Origin: Thermodesulfovibrionales bacterium | Lineage (GTDB): Bacteria; Nitrospirota; Thermodesulfovibrionia; Thermodesulfovibrionales; SM23-35 | Length of the DNA stretch: 5,455 bases | Direction of reading: 5' to 3' | Assembly: GCA_020062205.1 (NCBI GenBank) | Contig: JAGUWT010000063.1 | Coordinates: forward strand, 1 to 5,455 | Shown here: piece by piece, positions 4,616 to 5,455 of the stretch | How the letters are laid out: the number at the start of each line of letters is the position of its first letter | Position numbering within the stretch: the first letter of the stretch is position 1 | The notes under the pieces: generated by a model | Seen by the model: only the letters and a program-made list of their open reading frames with translations | Told to the model about the DNA's origin: nothing | Databases searched by the model: none | Position numbers and translations under genes: made by a program

Positions 4616-5320
4616 TCATGCCCTGGAAGGATTCATTGAAAAAAGAACTGCGAGATAATGTAAGACGCTACCGGACAGCACGAAAATATGCCAAATGGCA
4701 TGGTGATAGGGTAATCGGCGCCACAGAAAGAAAATTACTCCGACAGTATAGGTCACTCCTCCCGCTACTATCAGTATGAGTGCACTCACCGGGACAGAAG
4801 CAGATAGAGGTTTGATAGCCACTAATACTGCCCACCCCATTGTGATATAGAGGATGAGCCTTATGGAGGAAAATTGTCGCAGAGGGGAAAACTGAAGGAC
4901 GATACCCAATATAGCGAGTCCCCAGATGACCCCGAAAAGGGACCATCCCCAGGCCCCTCGCAGGTTCACCAGTGTAAAAGGTGTATAAGTACCTGCAATG
5001 AGGAGATAGATCGATGAATGATCTATTATCCTCAAAACCTTCTTCGCCTTCGGGTGCTGTATGCCGTGATACAGGGTGGATGCAGAATAGAGAACTATAA
5101 GCGCAGCGCCAAAAATGCTGCAACTAACGATATGACGGGCACTCCCGAAGGTGGTTGCATGAGCTATCAGTATTCCCAGGCCGGCGATAGCCAAGACTAT
5201 CCCTATGCCGTGAGTGACGCTATGGGCTATTTCTTCCTTCAGTTTGAATAGTTTAGGGTATGAGCTTTCTCTCATTTCCGTCTCTGAGAACTCGTTAAAG
5301 CCTCTTTTATTTCCTTTCAT
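4616..5320 (-). CDS. trhA: TrhA / hemolysin III-family membrane protein
   Basis: A 234-residue integral membrane protein of the hemolysin III family (PAQR/CREST superfamily), with about seven hydrophobic segments between residues 38 and 229. The family's metal-site motifs are all present: SASTLYH with Ser81 and His85, IIDHSSIYLLIAGTYTPF with Asp100, and HHAIWHIFVLSGSVLHY with His207 and His211. EEIAHSVTHGIG (29-40) is the typical entry to the first helix. E. coli TrhA (YqfA) is linked to membrane energetics, and Bacillus cereus HlyIII is a reported pore former; most homologues are not toxins, so 'hemolysin' should not be taken literally. The ATG at 5320 is supported by AAGGAG on the - strand (5331-5326), five bases upstream. 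Length is normal for the family. It reads towards ettA. Confidence 0.92.
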   Translation of the reverse strand: MKGNKRGFNEFSETEMRESSYPKLFKLKEEIAHSVTHGIGIVLAIAGLGILIAHATTFGSARHIVSCSIFGAALIVLYSASTLYHGIQHPKAKKVLRIIDHSSIYLLIAGTYTPFTLVNLRGAWGWSLFGVIWGLAILGIVLQFSPLRQFSSIRLILYITMGWAVLVAIKPLSASVPVSALILIVAGGVTYTVGVIFFLWRRLPYHHAIWHIFVLSGSVLHYLAVLFSMNPSRA

Positions 5321-5325
5321 TTTGT

Positions 5326-5343
5326 CTCCTTGTTTATATTATA
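5326..5343 (-). promoter_or_regulatory. trhA ribosome binding site and candidate -10
   Basis: AAGGAG on the - strand (5331-5326) is a strong Shine-Dalgarno sequence for the ATG at 5320 and decides that start over Met16. A perfect TATAAT lies just upstream (5343-5338), but no good -35 sits 16-18 bp further out. If used, it would give a leader of only about a dozen bases, starting at the ribosome binding site. The promoter assignment is therefore weak, while the ribosome binding site is firm. Confidence 0.5.
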
Positions 5344-5361
5344 GTATTGTCAAAAATTAAC

Positions 5362-5434
5362 CACAGAGAACACAGAGAAAATGTTAAATATCAATATGTT
5401 ATAAGAGAGTCCGTTCCCTCCCCTCTGTGCTCTC
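5362..5434. repeat. CACAGAG tandem and inverted repeat upstream of trhA
   Basis: CACAGAGAA is repeated exactly in tandem at 5362-5370 and 5371-5379. An inverted partner, CTCTGTGCTCTC at 5423-5434, matches the reverse complement of GAGAACACAGAG (5366-5377) at 11 of 12 positions, so the region can fold into a large hairpin with a 45-base middle. CACAGAG-type palindromes are seen as dispersed repeats in intergenic DNA of several bacterial groups. A related half-site, CCACAGAG, occurs at 4537-4544 between trhA and ettA. No gene is supported between 5321 and the window end. Confidence 0.6.
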
Positions 5435-5455
5435 ATAATTATTATTCTTTACATA

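Noticed and set aside
5018..5251. 77-codon + strand frame opposite trhA
   Set aside because: Antisense to conserved membrane helices of trhA, with no independent support.
5348..5353. Perfect TTGACA on the - strand upstream of trhA as a -35
   Set aside because: It lies only 4 bp from the TATAAT, and a 16-18 bp spacing would place the -10 on the ribosome binding site, which has no match.
1..5455. CRISPR array, tRNA, rRNA or insertion sequence
   Set aside because: No regularly spaced direct repeats, no cloverleaf or rRNA-like segments, and no transposase frame were seen on either strand.

Overview
This is a bacterial chromosome segment with two different halves. The left half (about 1-2590) is A+T-rich and every gene is on the + strand. 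The right half (about 2800-5455) is richer in G+C, every gene is on the - strand, and it holds two conserved housekeeping-type genes. The taxon cannot be fixed from sequence alone. EttA plus a hemolysin III/TrhA-type membrane protein, an integron and dispersed CACAGAG-type and ATTCC/GGAAT palindromes suit a Gram-negative-like bacterium such as a deltaproteobacterium or planctomycete, but that is a guess.

The main reading of the left half is an integron gene-cassette array. Three consecutive gene units each end in a folded recombination site of attC type (1188-1275, 2019-2086, 2499-2588). Each has a 7-bp R'' box, a spacer, an L'' arm with an unpaired extra base, a variable tip, an L' arm, a matching spacer and a GTTRRRY core. 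An internal check supports this: the first bases of each cassette are complementary to the R'' box of the attC at the end of the same cassette (9/9 for cassette 1, 8/8 for cassette 2, 6/7 for cassette 3), as expected if each cassette once circularised. A further core site at 150-156 opens cassette 1. Just upstream is a promoter-like pair (118-145) reading into the array, overlapping one copy of an imperfect 18-bp direct repeat, so the left edge may be attI with a Pc-like promoter. No integrase gene lies in the window.

Cassette 1 (151-1269) encodes an unrecognised two-helix membrane protein with a long helical tail. Cassette 2 (1270-2080) encodes an unrecognised 235-residue protein. Cassette 3 (2081-2582) carries its own strong promoter and a hicB-hicA toxin-antitoxin pair; the 57-residue HicA starts with TTG and overlaps hicB by 4 bases. 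After the last core site there is only a short TPR-like gene remnant and a palindromic repeat, then the chromosomal genes, so the right end of the array appears decayed.

The right half reads leftwards: a TrhA/hemolysin III-family membrane protein (5320-4616), then ettA (4487-2802), the ABC-F translation factor. They are 128 bases apart and probably have separate promoters. The region upstream of trhA carries a CACAGAG-type inverted repeat. The toxin-antitoxin cassette plausibly stabilises the array, as known for TA modules in chromosomal integrons; the other two cassettes are typical of the unknown gene pool such arrays hold.
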